Shown: one piece after another, positions 12,641-25,645 of the stretch
Layout of the letters: each line of letters opens with the position of its first letter
Position numbering within the stretch: the first letter of the stretch is position 1
Source of the DNA: Acanthosepion pharaonis
Taxonomy: Eukaryota > Mollusca > Cephalopoda > Sepiida > Sepiidae
Reading direction: 5' to 3'
DNA: 64,000 nt
Assembly (NCBI GenBank): GCA_903632075.3
Contig: CAHIKZ030004140.1
Coordinates: forward strand, 1,815,001-1,879,000
The notes under the pieces: generated by a model
What the model was told of the DNA's origin: nothing
What the model saw: the letters and a program-made list of their open reading frames with translations, nothing else
The model's database searches: none
Made by a program: the position numbers and the translations under genes

Positions 12641-13429
12641 AATAATCAAACATACAATTAATTTTTGATTTGCCATTGGCTACATACATATAGAAATATA
12701 GTCACAACTAGATAATCTGTATCTTGGTAATTAGTAAATCATTTTGGTAACTGGTAAGTATTATTTAGGCAAACAGCAAATGACACACAAAATTAAGTAG
12801 GATGACTGATAAAACAAAAATGTAACAATACTAATAACTTTTATCCCAGGGAATTGCATTTTTAATTCTAATGAGAGTCTTTGAATTGAAGTAATATTAA
12901 ATTAAAAAAAATATATAAAATTTCATTTAAACTTAGTGTTATGAAATGTATTCACAACTTAAGACATATCTCCTACCAGCGTAAATAAGATCCCCATCAG
13001 TACATAATTTATCTCCCACCCCCTCCTTTTGGCTCCTTAAGAAAACTTTCCCTCTAAGCAATTAATTTCACCCTATTACTTCATATGGCAAAAATTAGGT
13101 TTTGCTTAGTGAACCCTGCAATGAGTTCTGCAAAGTTCAGCAGGCAAATGTGTGTGTATATGAGTACATATGTGTGTGTGTATGTGTCTGTGTGTTTAGA
13201 GAATAATTAACAAGTTAGTCATGCAAGTATTAGTGGCTTCAAACTTCACTAGGTACTCTTCTACCAATGTTAAGTGAATAAATAAATAGATTGTGAATGA
13301 AGAAATCAACAATGCAGGATAATTGTTAGTTTCATGCCTCAAATGATCTTCAGACCACACAATGTGCATCTACAAATGGCCTATCTCTAATATTGAGCAC
13401 CCTTCCTTTAAAAATATGATAATTTTATG

Positions 13430-13430
<1 letters not shown>

Positions 13431-13489
<59 letters not shown>
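13431..13489. repeat. (AT)n microsatellite
   Basis: An uninterrupted AT run. The preceding 12640-13430 holds nothing recognisable except a short (GT)-rich patch near 13150-13190. Confidence 0.95.
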
Positions 13490-13491
<2 letters not shown>

Positions 13492-13639
13492 ACTGCTTGA
13501 TGAGTGGATGGAGCAATTCTTGGAGGATCCGTCTCACGAAATTTTGGAGTTAGAATGCTAAACATAACATTAATCAATGGACAAACTTTTTACTTGTATT
13601 AATTCTATATATATATATATACATAAAATATAATATAAA

Positions 13640-13742
13640 AATATAAAAGTGGACATTGAAGTCAACATCCAGAGACCACAATCTGTTTCATACTTAAACG
13701 CAATCGTCAGGCCATATATACCTTAAAAAATTATATTTTATC
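13640..13742 (+). repeat. Half unit of foldback family A
   Basis: Sequence from ataaaagtggacattgaagt through aacgcaatcgtcaggcc matches the left arm of the family A palindromes. It stops at the central GGCC and is followed by a short AT-rich tail and an (AT)n(GT)n array. Confidence 0.65.
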
Positions 13743-13823
<81 letters not shown>

Positions 13824-13824
13824 C
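13743..13824. repeat. (AT)n(GT)n(AT)n compound microsatellite
   Basis: An AT block, about 50 bases of GT, then a short AT block, directly after a family A half unit. Confidence 0.95.
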
Positions 13825-14860
13825 AAGCCCTCCACAACCCTAACTGTGGCAGACTACAAAAATAAACAATAATGAAAAAAAAAAAAAAGCAACAACAACA
13901 ACAAAATTTCCCACTTCTTTATTTCTAATATGTAATAAATATCATCAGTCTTATTGACAATATTTTCATCATTTTCTCTTTTTATTCATCAAATTTCATT
14001 AACATGCCTATTAAATCCACATACACATATATATATATATATATATTATTTTCAAACACTATTTTTAGTGACTACCCATATCAGAGTAGAGACTCTATTT
14101 TAAACTGTATTCAATTCATATTCAATTTTATAAATATATATATATATACACCTGAATTTAATTTGTCTACAAACTCAAGAAAACTGTTTCCCATTAGCAG
14201 GAGAGATCACTGGCTTTGACCACTCTTTTATGAAGATCTTCACAATTAAGCATGGTTCTATAAGAAGAGAGAAAAAGAGACAGATAGGTTGTGCCACTGT
14301 AGAGTGTGTGTTTGCATGCTAACCTTGTAGATAATTTACCATTAGCAGGAGCATGAGAAAAAATACATTTTCTTTTGTGCTGTAAATCAAATGACAAAAA
14401 AACAATTCGTTATATAAAAGCAGATGAAAAATAGAAATTGTATCAAAGATGAAGACTGCAAAGATGTCTTCTATAAAAATTCAACTTACAAGACAATAAT
14501 GTGAATAAGTATTAGTATCTATTGATTCACGTGTATTTTTATATCACTGTATCTTTTATTGAATGTCAAAACAAGCTGCATATCAAAAATAAATTTGAGT
14601 TATTGTTGACTGAAGAAGATCACAATCTGATGGCCAGAGATTTAAAGCAAGCAGAAAAACAAGAATTCTGCAGGTGACACTTTGCCTATGAAAATTATTT
14701 TGATGACAAAAGAAACTTGAAGATACCATTTTCTTCATTTGATTGACAGAATGTCACTACAAGAAGACTGGTTACAATGACAGTCTCCTGGATTTCTTAT
14801 AACCTACTGTATTTATATCTGCACAGTTGATCTTGTTATGAGTGTATAGATTGTATGTAT

Positions 14861-14966
14861 GTGTATATATATATATATATATGAGTCTCTGTGTGTGCAT
14901 CTGTGTTTGAGCAAGTATGTGTGTGAGAGTAGAAGCCTATGTATGTATACCCCACTGAATATTTTA

Positions 14967-15026
<60 letters not shown>
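14861..15026. repeat. (AT)n microsatellites
   Basis: AT runs at 14861-14881 and 14970-15026. The stretch 13830-14860 has only short AT runs (14020-14046, 14134-14148) and no recognised gene. Confidence 0.9.
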
Positions 15027-15033
<7 letters not shown>

Positions 15034-15139
15034 AACACCACTTCAGCTTGATGAAGTCCTAAAGGTCAAAACATGAACAATTTTTGTCATCAACATTGTT
15101 CTGGTATATAAAAATGTATGTATAATTTTCTCACATATG

Positions 15140-15587
<448 letters not shown>

Positions 15588-16649
15588 GACATTCAAATTT
15601 AGAAAATGAATTTATTTGAATTTCTAAATATTCTATGTCTTATATACTTGTTTATCAGAAATCAAATTCAGCCCTTAGGAAAGTTTTGTTGAACCTCCCC
15701 AGACATGTATCCTTATTTTAGTTTAAAATGTAAATAATTTCATATTACATTACTTCCAAAAATTTTGATCCATTTAAATTCATCTTATGAACAAAAACAT
15801 AATCTAACAAATATATCCATCACTAATTTTATAGAAACCTGTTTATTCAAGGCATTTTAGTAATTTTACGGATTGTGCCAAAATTATTCCTGCAGAAGGA
15901 ATGTTGAGTTTGTAAGTCTTTTGTTGGTATTATTTCATTAATTCAATTTTTGGCCAAATTGCCAGGAGAATTGGCTAATCAACTTGAAAACCTTTTAATA
16001 AATATTCCATAATCTGAACAGAAACTGATTTCCCCAAAAGATATTTGCTTTTAATGAATAACAATGAAAAAATAAGTGACAATATACTTTATATCTTGCA
16101 TTTATATAATCTCATAAGACTGATGTTCTTGTAAAATTGATTGGATTTCATTCAGTTTAGATTACCTTTCAAAAGTGTTAGAATTTTTATTGAGAGCAAA
16201 TTTTGTTTGCTTTTTATTTTTAACCTGGAATCAAAATCAGTTGTTTGCCATTATTGGAATTTTGTTGATAGAATCAGTTATTTGATAGACATTTTCTATA
16301 ATATTTGAGAAAATAGTTTGGTTTAAAAAGAGACATGTCTTGAAAGTGTCAAGGCTTTCAGTGAGGTTTATTAAGCGAGTTGAATTTTGTTGAATAAAAT
16401 TTTAACCCTTCTATTTTTACTGTCTGATTATATATTTACAATAATAATCTATGTTGGGTTATTTGTCTTGCACCTTCAAATTTATATAATTTTCAATCTT
16501 GTTTATTTGAATAGATATAGTCTTCATAATATTAAACATATTTAATGAGTTTTTGTACAAATGGACATTTTAATAATATCTTTTTTTTTTTCTTTTACAA
16601 TTCTTACCAAATGAACATTTTAGTTAAGTTTGAAAATTAATCTCCATGA

Positions 16650-17440
16650 TTTTACTTTATGTCAATCAGTTACTTTGACTATTTTGGTTTCTTGTCTGAT
16701 TAAATAATTTAAAATGGATATTTTAAGTTGTTTTAGGTTCTTCTTCTATGTGCCATGTCCCTTCAGGATGTTTGCTCTCCACAAATTCCTGTCTTTGGAG
16801 TTCTTAATAAATTTTATATTTTGGTTATCTCACCATAACCTGCTCCACCATTCATTCAAGCTTGTCACACAGGTTATACATTGTTTTCCACTCCCGACCC
16901 TGCCTTCAATCTCTCCTCATTATGGGCCATAGATATTTCAATTGTTTCTTGCTGATGTTAAGTATAAGTGTCTTTTTTGTTTCCATTGTCTCTAGAACCG
17001 TTGCTCACATGATCAGTTCATGGTATTCTCAGCATCCTTCTGTAGAACCACATTTTTGTTGCCTCAAATTTCTTCATCTGTGAGGCCATCATTTATTGCC
17101 ATATAGGAGGACTGATAATACATAATAGTTCAATACTCTTTTCTTTGTTTCTAATGAAATGTTTCTATTTCTTAATACTTTGCTTAGCTTTTGGAAGGCA
17201 TCTTTTGTTATTGCAATGCACCTTTACATATCAATGTTACACTTTCTATCCTCTGTTAAAAAACTTCCCAGATATGTAAATTGTTTGATTTTGGTATCCC
17301 CAATGTGTAATTTGCATGTTGGGCTGTTCCTTTTTCTAACAACCATGCACTCCGTCTTCTTGTAATTGATGTTTAGTCCTTTCTTCTTGCTTTCTTTCAC
17401 TACCTTCTGTAGAAGTTCTTGTAGTTTAGAACAATATACT
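16650..17440 (-). mobile_element. RTE-like LINE reverse transcriptase fragment
   Basis: The minus-strand translation gives CKLHIGDTKI, then FLTEDRKCNIDM, AITKDAFQKLSK and RNRNISLETKKRVLNYYVLS in changing frames. These are C-terminal blocks of an RTE-type non-LTR retrotransposon. The same family lies in the opposite orientation at 48050-48970. Confidence 0.75.
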
Positions 17441-17819
17441 CATTTTTAGTCAAATTTATTATTTTTTTTTACATTTGGTTATTTTCAACAAAATAAATCT
17501 ATAAGACAACATCAAACAAATAATCTGTCAACTCTATTCTGAAAATCAAATAAGTTGTTGTGTGGTTGTCTGATTTTGTAGTCTTTCGTACTATTATTGA
17601 ACTAATGCAGATATTTAAGTGAAAGTAAGACTAAGAACAGTCTGATAGTTTAAGAGATTCAAACTCAGACATTAAAACTGTGACTCCTCGTAATTTCACC
17701 AACATTTCTAAATATTCTTATTTGTGTAGGTGTATGTAACAAGGTATTTTCCTATATCCAAGTTTAGTAATGGAAATTCTATGATTTTCAATTTTATTGC
17801 TTCATGGATTTACATTTTT

Positions 17820-18560
17820 TTAATCTATTTTAGCCCATGCAAGACAGTAAAACCACTAAGACACATGGGGTTACCAAGCATGGAAGAATTATGAACAGAA
17901 ACATTAATAATAATGAGTGGGAAGAGTAAAGAGTAATCAGGAAGACAGTAGATAGCGATTGACATTGCATTTAAATTTTTGCAGATTAAATTTGGCTGGG
18001 ATGCATGGAGCCAGAAGGGAGTTCCACAAGTGAGAAGTGCAAGAAAAGAAACTGTTATCATAGAATTTATGGTTACATCTATCTAGCTCAACTGTAAATT
18101 GATGAGACCTCGATACCAGTTTAGTACTGCACTTAAATTCATAAAGTCTGAGCGAAGAGCTCATTTGAATAATTACCATGAAAGTATTTATAAAAAAGTT
18201 ACAGAGAGGCAACATTACATATGATAGATTCTAGGGAGAAAAATTGTCTCTCACAACATGGTGAAGCAACTTTCTTAGCAGCTGACCTAGCAATGGATTT
18301 AATATAATTTTTTCATTTCATATCAGCTGACAATATTAGCCATGAAGGCACAAGGAATCACTTTCCTGAAAGTTAGCATCAGACATGCTAGTGAAAGACA
18401 GGGAGGGATATCTCAGTTGATGAATGGAGAGAAACTTAGTTTTGAATGTGTTAAAATTAACAAGCCATCTTTTGTCCCATTTAACAACAGACTGGAGGTC
18501 ATTTTGGATATAATTGATTCACTTTTTCAAAATATTCCAAATCTTTGATACTAAATGAAA
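17820..18560 (-). mobile_element. LINE fragment (Jockey/CR1-like family), internally deleted
   Basis: The minus strand encodes SVVKWDKRWLVNFNTFKTK (RT thumb region), then SDANFQESDSL, then after a deletion LCNFFINTFMVIIQMSSSLR. It ends HLWNSLLAPCIPAKFNLQKF and NVNRYLLS. Unlike other copies, the section between FFSPES and the C-terminal tail is missing. Confidence 0.8.
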
Positions 18561-19519
18561 TGAAGAATGAGATAAAATATGTTCTGAAGAATTTTGTCTA
18601 TTTTATTTCTGAATTTGCTTCTGAAAATGTAACTCTTAGATTCAATCTAAAATGCATAAATTCTTTTTAATTATTTCTATTTGCTTTGGCTGGAAAACAG
18701 GCAGAGTCTAGGATCATGACACATTCATAAGAATATTTCTTATGAGTCATTATGCATCCTGCATCATTCTTAGGTGCTGAAGACACAGTTCTATAATAAA
18801 AATTGTTATTTGCATTCAATCTAGAGTCTAGCAATGCAGTAAATATTAAATTATGATATTTTTTATCAAGTCTTATCTACAGATAAAAGTACCCCTTCTT
18901 TTATTGTTAGAGAAAGAAGCAAAAACACTTTGTATATGATTTATTAACAGCCAATTAGTCAGAATTGTAGATTTTATTGTTTGGATGTTGCTTTTTTCCA
19001 ATGTGTTTCTATTTGTTGGCATTGTTAATGGCTTCTAGCCAAATAATAAAACCACTGTTTTTTCATATCATAAAATTCTGTGAAAAATCGCCACTTTTAA
19101 AGCATTGAACTGTTTATACTTGGTGACTGGCTGACACTAGAACAATATTCTGGATTGGGAGTTTAGCCATCTTCTTCATCTTAGCCTAAAAGAATTTAAT
19201 TTGCAAGTTACTGATTTCCCTTAGTTATAAGCAGTGAATGGCAGCATTCAATCTGATAGAATCTGCAACATTAATGTGGTATACAAAACCTGACAACATA
19301 TTTGAAGACACTACCAAAATAAGAATTTTCTAATGATTTGTTTGACTAAATGTTTTCAAAATGAATAGATAAATAAAAGATTTACAGATGGAGATGTACA
19401 TCTGATTTGAAAGATGAAAACATGATGAGAGGCAAATATGAGAACAATGCTAAAATTTGGATAGAATAGTTTAAAACCTAATCAAATTAATAAAACTGAT
19501 TTTTTTGTGTGAATATGCA

Positions 19520-19520
<1 letters not shown>
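18560..19520. other. Unassigned AT-rich stretch
   Basis: No coding frame or repeat family recognised. Confidence 0.5.

Positions 19521-19591
<71 letters not shown>
19521..19591. repeat. (AC)n(AT)n next to foldback A copy 1
   Basis: A compound array ending exactly where the foldback element begins. Confidence 0.95.
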
Positions 19592-19594
<3 letters not shown>

Positions 19595-19800
19595 GAAATA
19601 TAGTTTTTAAAGTGTGCTATATTTATGGGATAAAGTGCTCAATATCAGAGATAGAGCGCATGTAAATATAAAAGTGAACAGTGAAATCAACACTCAGATT
19701 CGACAGGGTGTTTCATGCTAAATGCAATCATCAGGCCTGATGATTGTATCTGGCATGAAACAGTCTGTCACCTCTGAATGTTGACTTCAATATTCACTTT
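19592..19800. mobile_element. Foldback element family A, copy 1
   Basis: A palindrome centred on AGGCCT at 19733-19738. The arms (about 65 bp, 19671-19735 and 19736-19800) carry gtttcatgctaaatgcaatc and its complement, then tcaacactcag and its complement. The left arm extends outward through agatagagcgcatgtaaat and tgctatatttatggg to an AT array. The right unit contains CCTGATGA, then GAAACAGTC, which are hammerhead-like core words. Confidence 0.75.
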
Positions 19801-19860
19801 AATATATATATATATATGATAAATACACACACACACACACATATATATATGGATAGATAT

Positions 19861-19918
<58 letters not shown>
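19801..19918. repeat. AT/AC arrays between two family A units
   Basis: A short AT run, an (AC)n run at 19823-19840, and a long AT run at 19862-19918. Confidence 0.95.
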
Positions 19919-19920
<2 letters not shown>

Positions 19921-20071
19921 GATAGATGTGATAAAATATAGTTTTAAAGTCTGCTAGATTTATGGGAAAATGTGTAATATCAGAGATAGAGCATATGTAA
20001 ATATAAAGGTTATAGTCTTTCATTCTTCAATACAATCTTCAGGCCAAGGGTTTGCTCTTGACCTCAATCCA

Positions 20072-20075
<4 letters not shown>
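19919..20075 (+). repeat. Half unit of foldback family A, diverged
   Basis: Sequence from gataaaatatagttttaaag through tcagagatagagcatatgta and aatcttcaggccaa follows the family A left arm. It is diverged and bounded on both sides by microsatellites. Confidence 0.6.

Positions 20076-20161
<86 letters not shown>
20076..20161. repeat. (AT)n(GT)n compound microsatellite
   Basis: About 33 bases of AT and 52 of GT, after a family A half unit. Confidence 0.95.
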
Positions 20162-20334
20162 TTCAAGTATGATTTTATATTTTTACAATTTTGCATATAA
20201 GTTGCCAGATAGACAAATCAAATTTATAAAATATGATAGTATTATTTCTGTAAGAATTGATATTATTGCCTATGATCAGAGTGTAGTATATATATCTGCT
20301 TTGCCTAACTTAATAGTTTCAAGTTAGTGTCAGT

Positions 20335-20440
20335 ATGCTGTTCAAGCAGCAGAACGTTGGTACAAGAAATATGTCACCTGCTTGGTGAAATGATTGAATC
20401 AATGTTGGGTTTGATTGTTCATTTTATATATTCTTTTGCT
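20335..20440 (+). mobile_element. Possible tRNA-derived SINE
   Basis: A weak A-box-like stretch (caagcagcagaacgttggtac) and a B-box-like GGGTTTGATTGTTC occur at usable spacing. No clear body can be assigned. Confidence 0.3.
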
Positions 20441-20528
20441 TTGAACTGACAGAAGTTATACACAGATAATCAAAGAACAATACAAAAACAGTGACATTAT
20501 TATATGATACACATGTCTACATGCACTT

Positions 20529-20536
20529 ACACACAC

Positions 20537-20613
<77 letters not shown>
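20529..20613. repeat. (CA)n(AT)n microsatellite
   Basis: A short CA block, then about 74 bases of AT. The following 20620-21290 is unassigned. Confidence 0.95.
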
Positions 20614-20618
<5 letters not shown>

Positions 20619-21289
20619 ACCAAACCTGCATAAATGAAACATTGCTGTCCAGATACACCCAATATATGTATGTACATGTGTGTGCATGGGTATGTGTACA
20701 CTAAAGAAATCTTGTCTTTTCTTTCAACTTTTCAAGTGTTATACTTTCTTATTCTGTCATCCTGAGAGAAAGTGATAAAAGAAAAATCTATTTCGATCTG
20801 TCATATTGTGCGTAGAAAAAACATGATATCATTTTGGAAGAAAAAGAACAAAGTATTTATGAAAAATATCTGCCATTGTAGACACTAATAATACAGCCCT
20901 AAAAGTTGGTGAAACACACAGTTTTATTTGTCTTTGCAAATTCGACTAAATGTTACCATCTATTTAAGAAGCAGTAAAAGATCATTGGCGAAAATAAATC
21001 TTCTCCCTAATAACAGGTTATCAGAAAATAAGTCAGACATAGATAACTGGTGTCTTTTCTGTCAAATGAAGAAGCCATCAGGTGCCACACCCATCTTTTA
21101 TGTGCAGGAGTTGAAAAGCATTAAAATCAATGAGGAAAACTAAAATTTTGTTTAGTGATGCCAAAAGAAACAAAATAGCCAACTTCAGGGACATCATTCT
21201 GAGAAGAATCAAAATTCACATCTCAAGTAATTAATTTATGTTTTGTCTTCTTCCAAATAGTTCTAGAATCATCTTAAGTCAATAATTTA

Positions 21290-22075
21290 TCAGATTGCAT
21301 TTTATACTAAATAGTTTTTGCACTACAAAGAAGCTTTTTTGTTTTCCATCAGTATGGTTGATGCTAACCTCCAGGAGAGCAACTCATTGCACCTTCCTGG
21401 TTTTATATTTTCTACTGACATGAAATGGAGTGATTATAATGGATCAATTGCTAAAAAAAATGGTTCTCTGCATTGTGCAGGAAATTTTCTCAACAGAATC
21501 TTTCTTACACCTTTATAAGTCTACCATTCATCCATGATTTGAATATTGCTGTCACATCTGGTCTGGTGCTTCTGCTAAGTATTTAGAGGTTCTTGATAAA
21601 ATCCAAAGTAGAATCTGCAATGTTATTGGTCCTGACCTGACATTTCAGCTTCAGTCAGTTTCCCACAGCCATAACATAGTACTTTTTCTATAAATATTTT
21701 CATGGTAATCGTTATATTCAACTTTTCTCTTTGGTACCTCAACTTTACAAATTTAAGCACACTAGTAGCTACATTTCATTATTTTACAATAGAAATTGCT
21801 TGGCATAACCATAAATTCTATGCTAATAGTTTCTTCTTTTGAACTTCTCACTTGTTGAACTCTTTTACAGCTTCTTACTTTCCAGTCAACCTTGATCTGC
21901 AAAAATTTATATACAGCATCAATTGTTATCTTCTGTATTCCTAATTCCTGTTCATTTATTGTTCTTTTGACTTAATAATGGTTTTCTTTTTCTCGTAGAC
22001 TTTCACACTCAGTAACCATTTGCAACTTAGTGGCTTTATTGCCTTGCTTGGTTGAAATGAGTGGAAAAAACATAA
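21290..22075 (+). mobile_element. LINE fragment (Jockey/CR1-like family)
   Basis: Begins with an open stretch VDANLQESNSLHLPGFIFST then DMKWSDYNGSIAKK. It continues through broken LDKIQSRICNVIGPDL-like and FFCNLH-like frames to gccttgcttggttgaaatga plus an A-rich tail. It is a pseudogene with stops. Confidence 0.75.
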
Positions 22076-22079
22076 ATAT

Positions 22080-23095
22080 ACTTGAGCTTTATAGCAAGTT
22101 GATAAGGACCAAGTCTTGTTTCTCTATTCAGAATAAACATGAGCACATGTTCATTGCAAATGCAAACAAGTACCAAGACTTATCCAATTTGCTCCATAGG
22201 AAATAATTACTTCTATACAAGCACTTTTATTAAGTGATTATAAACATGTTATGTTATGAGGTCGTGTATAACTGATTAGCAAGTAGTAGCCTTATGTTAT
22301 TATTTTCATCTTGAGTAAAGGTGATTGACAAACGAAAACACTGCAACAAAGCATTTCATTTTAGAGCACTTGATCTCTGGTCAAAGAAAGATGAGAAAGT
22401 AATTCTGCTGAGAGTCAATTAAAACCATCTCGGCTGCTCGTTTATATTGATGACTGTCACATGTAGACGTATTGTAAAATACTGCATGCTCTAAGGTGTT
22501 TCGAGTTCTGAAATGAAGTATTTTTTTATTATTATTATGCCTACAATTTTGTTCACTTGAATTCTTTAATGTGATGTCCAAAACTCTATCATCTAAAAAG
22601 ATAACAATAAGAAAGAAACAAAAAAAAGATACAGGTGTTTGTCTAAAATAATTGCGATGAAACCACAAATGCAAAAGGAAATGGATTTTAAAGGAGATTT
22701 AGGCTTGATATTTGAAGAATCCAAAATAAAAGTTCTTTCTTGATCCAAAATATTCATGTTTTATTTCTGATGACAACATTTTCAAAGTAACAGTTCTTTT
22801 TTAGAATAAATTAAATTAATTTATTCTTTCAGAGATCAACAGAACCGTTTGTTGCTAAAAAAAAAAACATGAAATAAGAAAAAATTACTAATCTGAAAGT
22901 AACATTTAATAAGCATTTCTTTTATAATCATCAAGAAGACATTTATCAAAATAAACGATAAATTTGAAAGGCAAATCAATTTCTTATATCAAATTTTCAA
23001 ATTCAGAGGAACTACTAATAAAATTCACTTGATTAGCAGATTTTGTTCAACTTCGATGATCTACAACTAACGTATGAACATTAAACTTACAGCTA
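22080..23095. other. Unassigned stretch
   Basis: AT-rich, with no feature recognised. Confidence 0.5.
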
Positions 23096-23345
23096 CACTA
23101 AGCAAACTACCCACATTCACTCCGTATTTCATCGGCGAAAAGTAAATTTCACTCAAATAGCTTCTTCCCACGAACCACTGCCCTGTGGAACAGACTCCCA
23201 AGAAGATGCTTTCCCAAACACCTACAATCATAACCTGTTCAAGTCTAGAGTTAACAGTTATCTTCCCCTCCTATCCATATAAACTACTCCCTAACGTAAC
23301 CCTCTGCTTCGTGTTGCCCCCAGGCTTTGTACAAGGTGAAATTTA
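23096..23345 (+). mobile_element. LINE 3' end, short copy
   Basis: Encodes QIASSHEPLPCGTDSQEDAF-like and YNHNLFKSRVNSYLP-like pieces of the same tail as 10380. It ends in (AT)n at 23344. Confidence 0.65.
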
Positions 23346-23350
23346 CTGTT

Positions 23351-23384
<34 letters not shown>
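23344..23384. repeat. (AT)n at a LINE 3' end
   Basis: AT run directly after the LINE copy at 23096. Confidence 0.95.
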
Positions 23385-23387
<3 letters not shown>

Positions 23388-23734
23388 TATGTAGATATAA
23401 ACATTGGTACAGCATGATAATTATCAGTTCAACACCTAAAGCGTTCACTGGATGATTCTATGCCTACACTGTCTTTATATACACTCTTCTTACATAAATA
23501 CAGCAAACTTTATGCATCACACACAATATATACACACGCACACATACGAATATATATAAATATAAACGCACATACACACTCGCACACACACACATATATA
23601 TATGATAAAGTGGAAAAAGTTTTCTTGTGACGCGTTTTATCCTTATCAAACGCTTGACATTAAATCTTTTTCTACTTTGTCATATATTTTTCCCCAATAT
23701 TGTTCTTGGTATATAAAAAATATCGTTATGTCAT

Positions 23735-23800
23735 TCTTTTGTGATGTCAACGAACACTCGTTGCCACTTTTGTGATGCCAACGAATACTCGTTGTCACTT
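23735..23800 (+). repeat. Two-copy 32-bp tandem repeat
   Basis: The unit begins cttttgtgatgtcaacgaac and continues actcgttgccac. It is repeated once with about three changes, and a partial third copy (ctttcgtaatgc) follows. Confidence 0.7.
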
Positions 23801-24170
23801 TCGTAATGCTTGTTGCAGTAGAGACTTTGTAAACACAGATACAACTATAGTACACCGATGAAAAATACTGGTGTCAGACGCCTTCGAATGGTACTCGCAC
23901 TGATAGTACTTGCTTGATAATACTCGCTCGAATAGTAATTCGTGATCTGAATAGAGAACTAGTATAGTGAATAGAGTAGAGAATAGCAGTTCGTATAGTA
24001 ATAGAGGATAGAGTAGAAATAACGATCAATCTTGACGTCATGCGACTTCCTATATATGCGTTTCCTCTACGGTCACGTGGTCTATTTAATTCAAGTATGG
24101 GATGGCCTGTATTTGCTCACTATGTTCAAACTCAAGTGTCGGCAACGACACTTTATACCTATATAACACA

Positions 24171-24172
24171 TT

Positions 24173-24227
<55 letters not shown>
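24171..24227. repeat. (CA)n(AT)n microsatellite
   Basis: A short CA block and about 45 bases of AT. The neighbouring stretches 23385-24170 and 24230-24920 have no recognised gene; 23880-24015 is rich in imperfect atagtaN-like words. Confidence 0.95.
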
Positions 24228-24228
<1 letters not shown>

Positions 24229-24923
24229 CCAAGTAACAGTTTTGTCACTTAGTTCCTCCAGAGTTTCGTAGGGTGACCGGTATACCCTCCAGTCAGGGGG
24301 TATAAACAATTGATTATATATGTATAAAATATATATGTATGTATAAAATGATTGCACACTTTTATCAGAAATATGCGATTTTACATTGATCATCGCACGA
24401 GAATGTGTACATATGATTCTTCAGCCCAGCCTAAGTCTTGGCACTTGAACTATCCATATTTCATGGTCACTGGCAGAAATATATTTTGTGCATTTTGGAA
24501 TGTCTGGTCAAACCACTAACTGACTTACATACTAAACCCACATGTCAGGCATATCTGATGTGGTGGACGTGGAGGCAAATCTTCCTCACAAGTTTGCTTG
24601 ATTCCTTCTTGGAACCGTGCAACTTTAGGTAGTTTACCAAACCTATTCTTTAAAGAAGAAAGTGTCCACACACATTGCACCTGTTGGACATCTTCAAGTA
24701 ACGTGCTTGAGTCTTGCTTTCGATGTTAACGCAGCATAGTCTATCCTTTTCCGTTCAGAATCATTACAGCCATACCGAATGAGCTTCCTCCATGTTGCAC
24801 GACTCTTGGTCAAATTTTCCCCCTTACTTTACGACACTTGGTCAAATTTTCCCGCTTGGTTTATACTGTGGGTTTTTACTCTGAGTTTCCCAAAGAATAT
24901 CTGTTTTGGGCGATATATATATA

Positions 24924-25275
24924 CAGGGTGGGTCAAAAGTAGGTATATACTTTACAGATTTTTTTTTTACGTTTATATTTATTACAATTACACTTGTTTA
25001 AAACTGTTATTGCATTTTCTTCATTCATACACGTGCTACGACGTCCAAATTTCAGTACATTACCCACTGAACCTGTTTTTTTAAATTTATACGATAAATT
25101 GTTAGACATGTTGGAGAAAGCAAAGCTCGGCATTTTCAATCTTCCAGTACTGCTTTAGAATCCACTTTCTTTGTTCTCGACTCAGATTATTTGCCATTAT
25201 ACACAATAACTGTAAAAAATAAAATGTCAATTTCGTATATAACTAATTAAACAACTGTATTTTTGGCCCACCCTT
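24924..25275 (-). mobile_element. Mariner/Tc1-type transposon, internally deleted
   Basis: The ends read CAGGGTGGGTCAAAAGTA and, at the right in complement, AAGGGTGGGCCAAAAATA, each bordered by TA. The minus strand from 25197 starts MANNLSREQRKWILKQYW, a helix-turn-helix start typical of mariner-family transposases. A frame-broken TGSVGNVLKFGRRST segment follows. The catalytic domain is absent, so the copy is dead. Confidence 0.75.
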
Positions 25276-25307
<32 letters not shown>

Positions 25308-25311
25308 CGTG

Positions 25312-25344
<33 letters not shown>

Positions 25345-25345
25345 T
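25276..25345. repeat. (TA)n(GT)n between a mariner end and foldback A copy 2
   Basis: The array begins in the TA target site of the mariner copy and ends at the first base of the foldback element. Confidence 0.9.
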
Positions 25346-25544
25346 AACATTGACGTCAAAACTCACAGGCGACAGACTGTTTCATGCTAAACGCAATCGT
25401 CAGGCCTGGCGATTGCGCTTAGCATGAAACAGTCTGTCACCTCTGAGTGTTGACTTCAATGTTCCCTTTTATATTTACATACGCTCTATCTCTGATATTC
25501 GGCACTTTATTCCATAAATATAGCACACCTTAAGAGTATATTTC

Positions 25545-25548
<4 letters not shown>
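25346..25548. mobile_element. Foldback element family A, copy 2
   Basis: This has the same palindrome centred on AGGCCT at 25402-25407. The arms match those at 19671-19800, and here the right arm is the extended one (ctctatctctgatattcgg, then ataaatatagcac). It is flanked by (TA)n(GT)n at the left and (AT)n at the right. The longer arm is on the opposite side from copy 1, consistent with two units joined head to head. Confidence 0.75.
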
Positions 25549-25586
<38 letters not shown>

Positions 25587-25645
25587 TAGATAGATAGATA
25601 GATATATAGATAGATATATATATAAAGAAAGAAAGAAAGAAAGAA
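25549..25645. repeat. (AT)n, (GATA)n and (AAAG)n arrays
   Basis: AT, then GATA units, then aaag units, after foldback A copy 2. The following 25750-27680 shows no supported gene. Confidence 0.95.

Noticed and set aside
13490..13550. CTTGATGAG ... CTCACGAAAT resembling a hammerhead core
   Set aside because: The first core base is wrong, stem II does not pair cleanly, and no stem I or III could be drawn.
15045..15080. cttgatgaagtcctaaaggtcaaaac resembling a hammerhead core (sequence in pieces: cttgatgaagtcc, then ggtcaaaac)
   Set aside because: G12 is lost and CTGATGA is changed. It may be a decayed relative, but it is too weak to list as a feature.
20928..21143. ORF with DIDNWCLFCQMKKPSG
   Set aside because: There is a possible CxxC motif, but no partner cysteines or recognised family. 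It is probably repeat-derived or chance.
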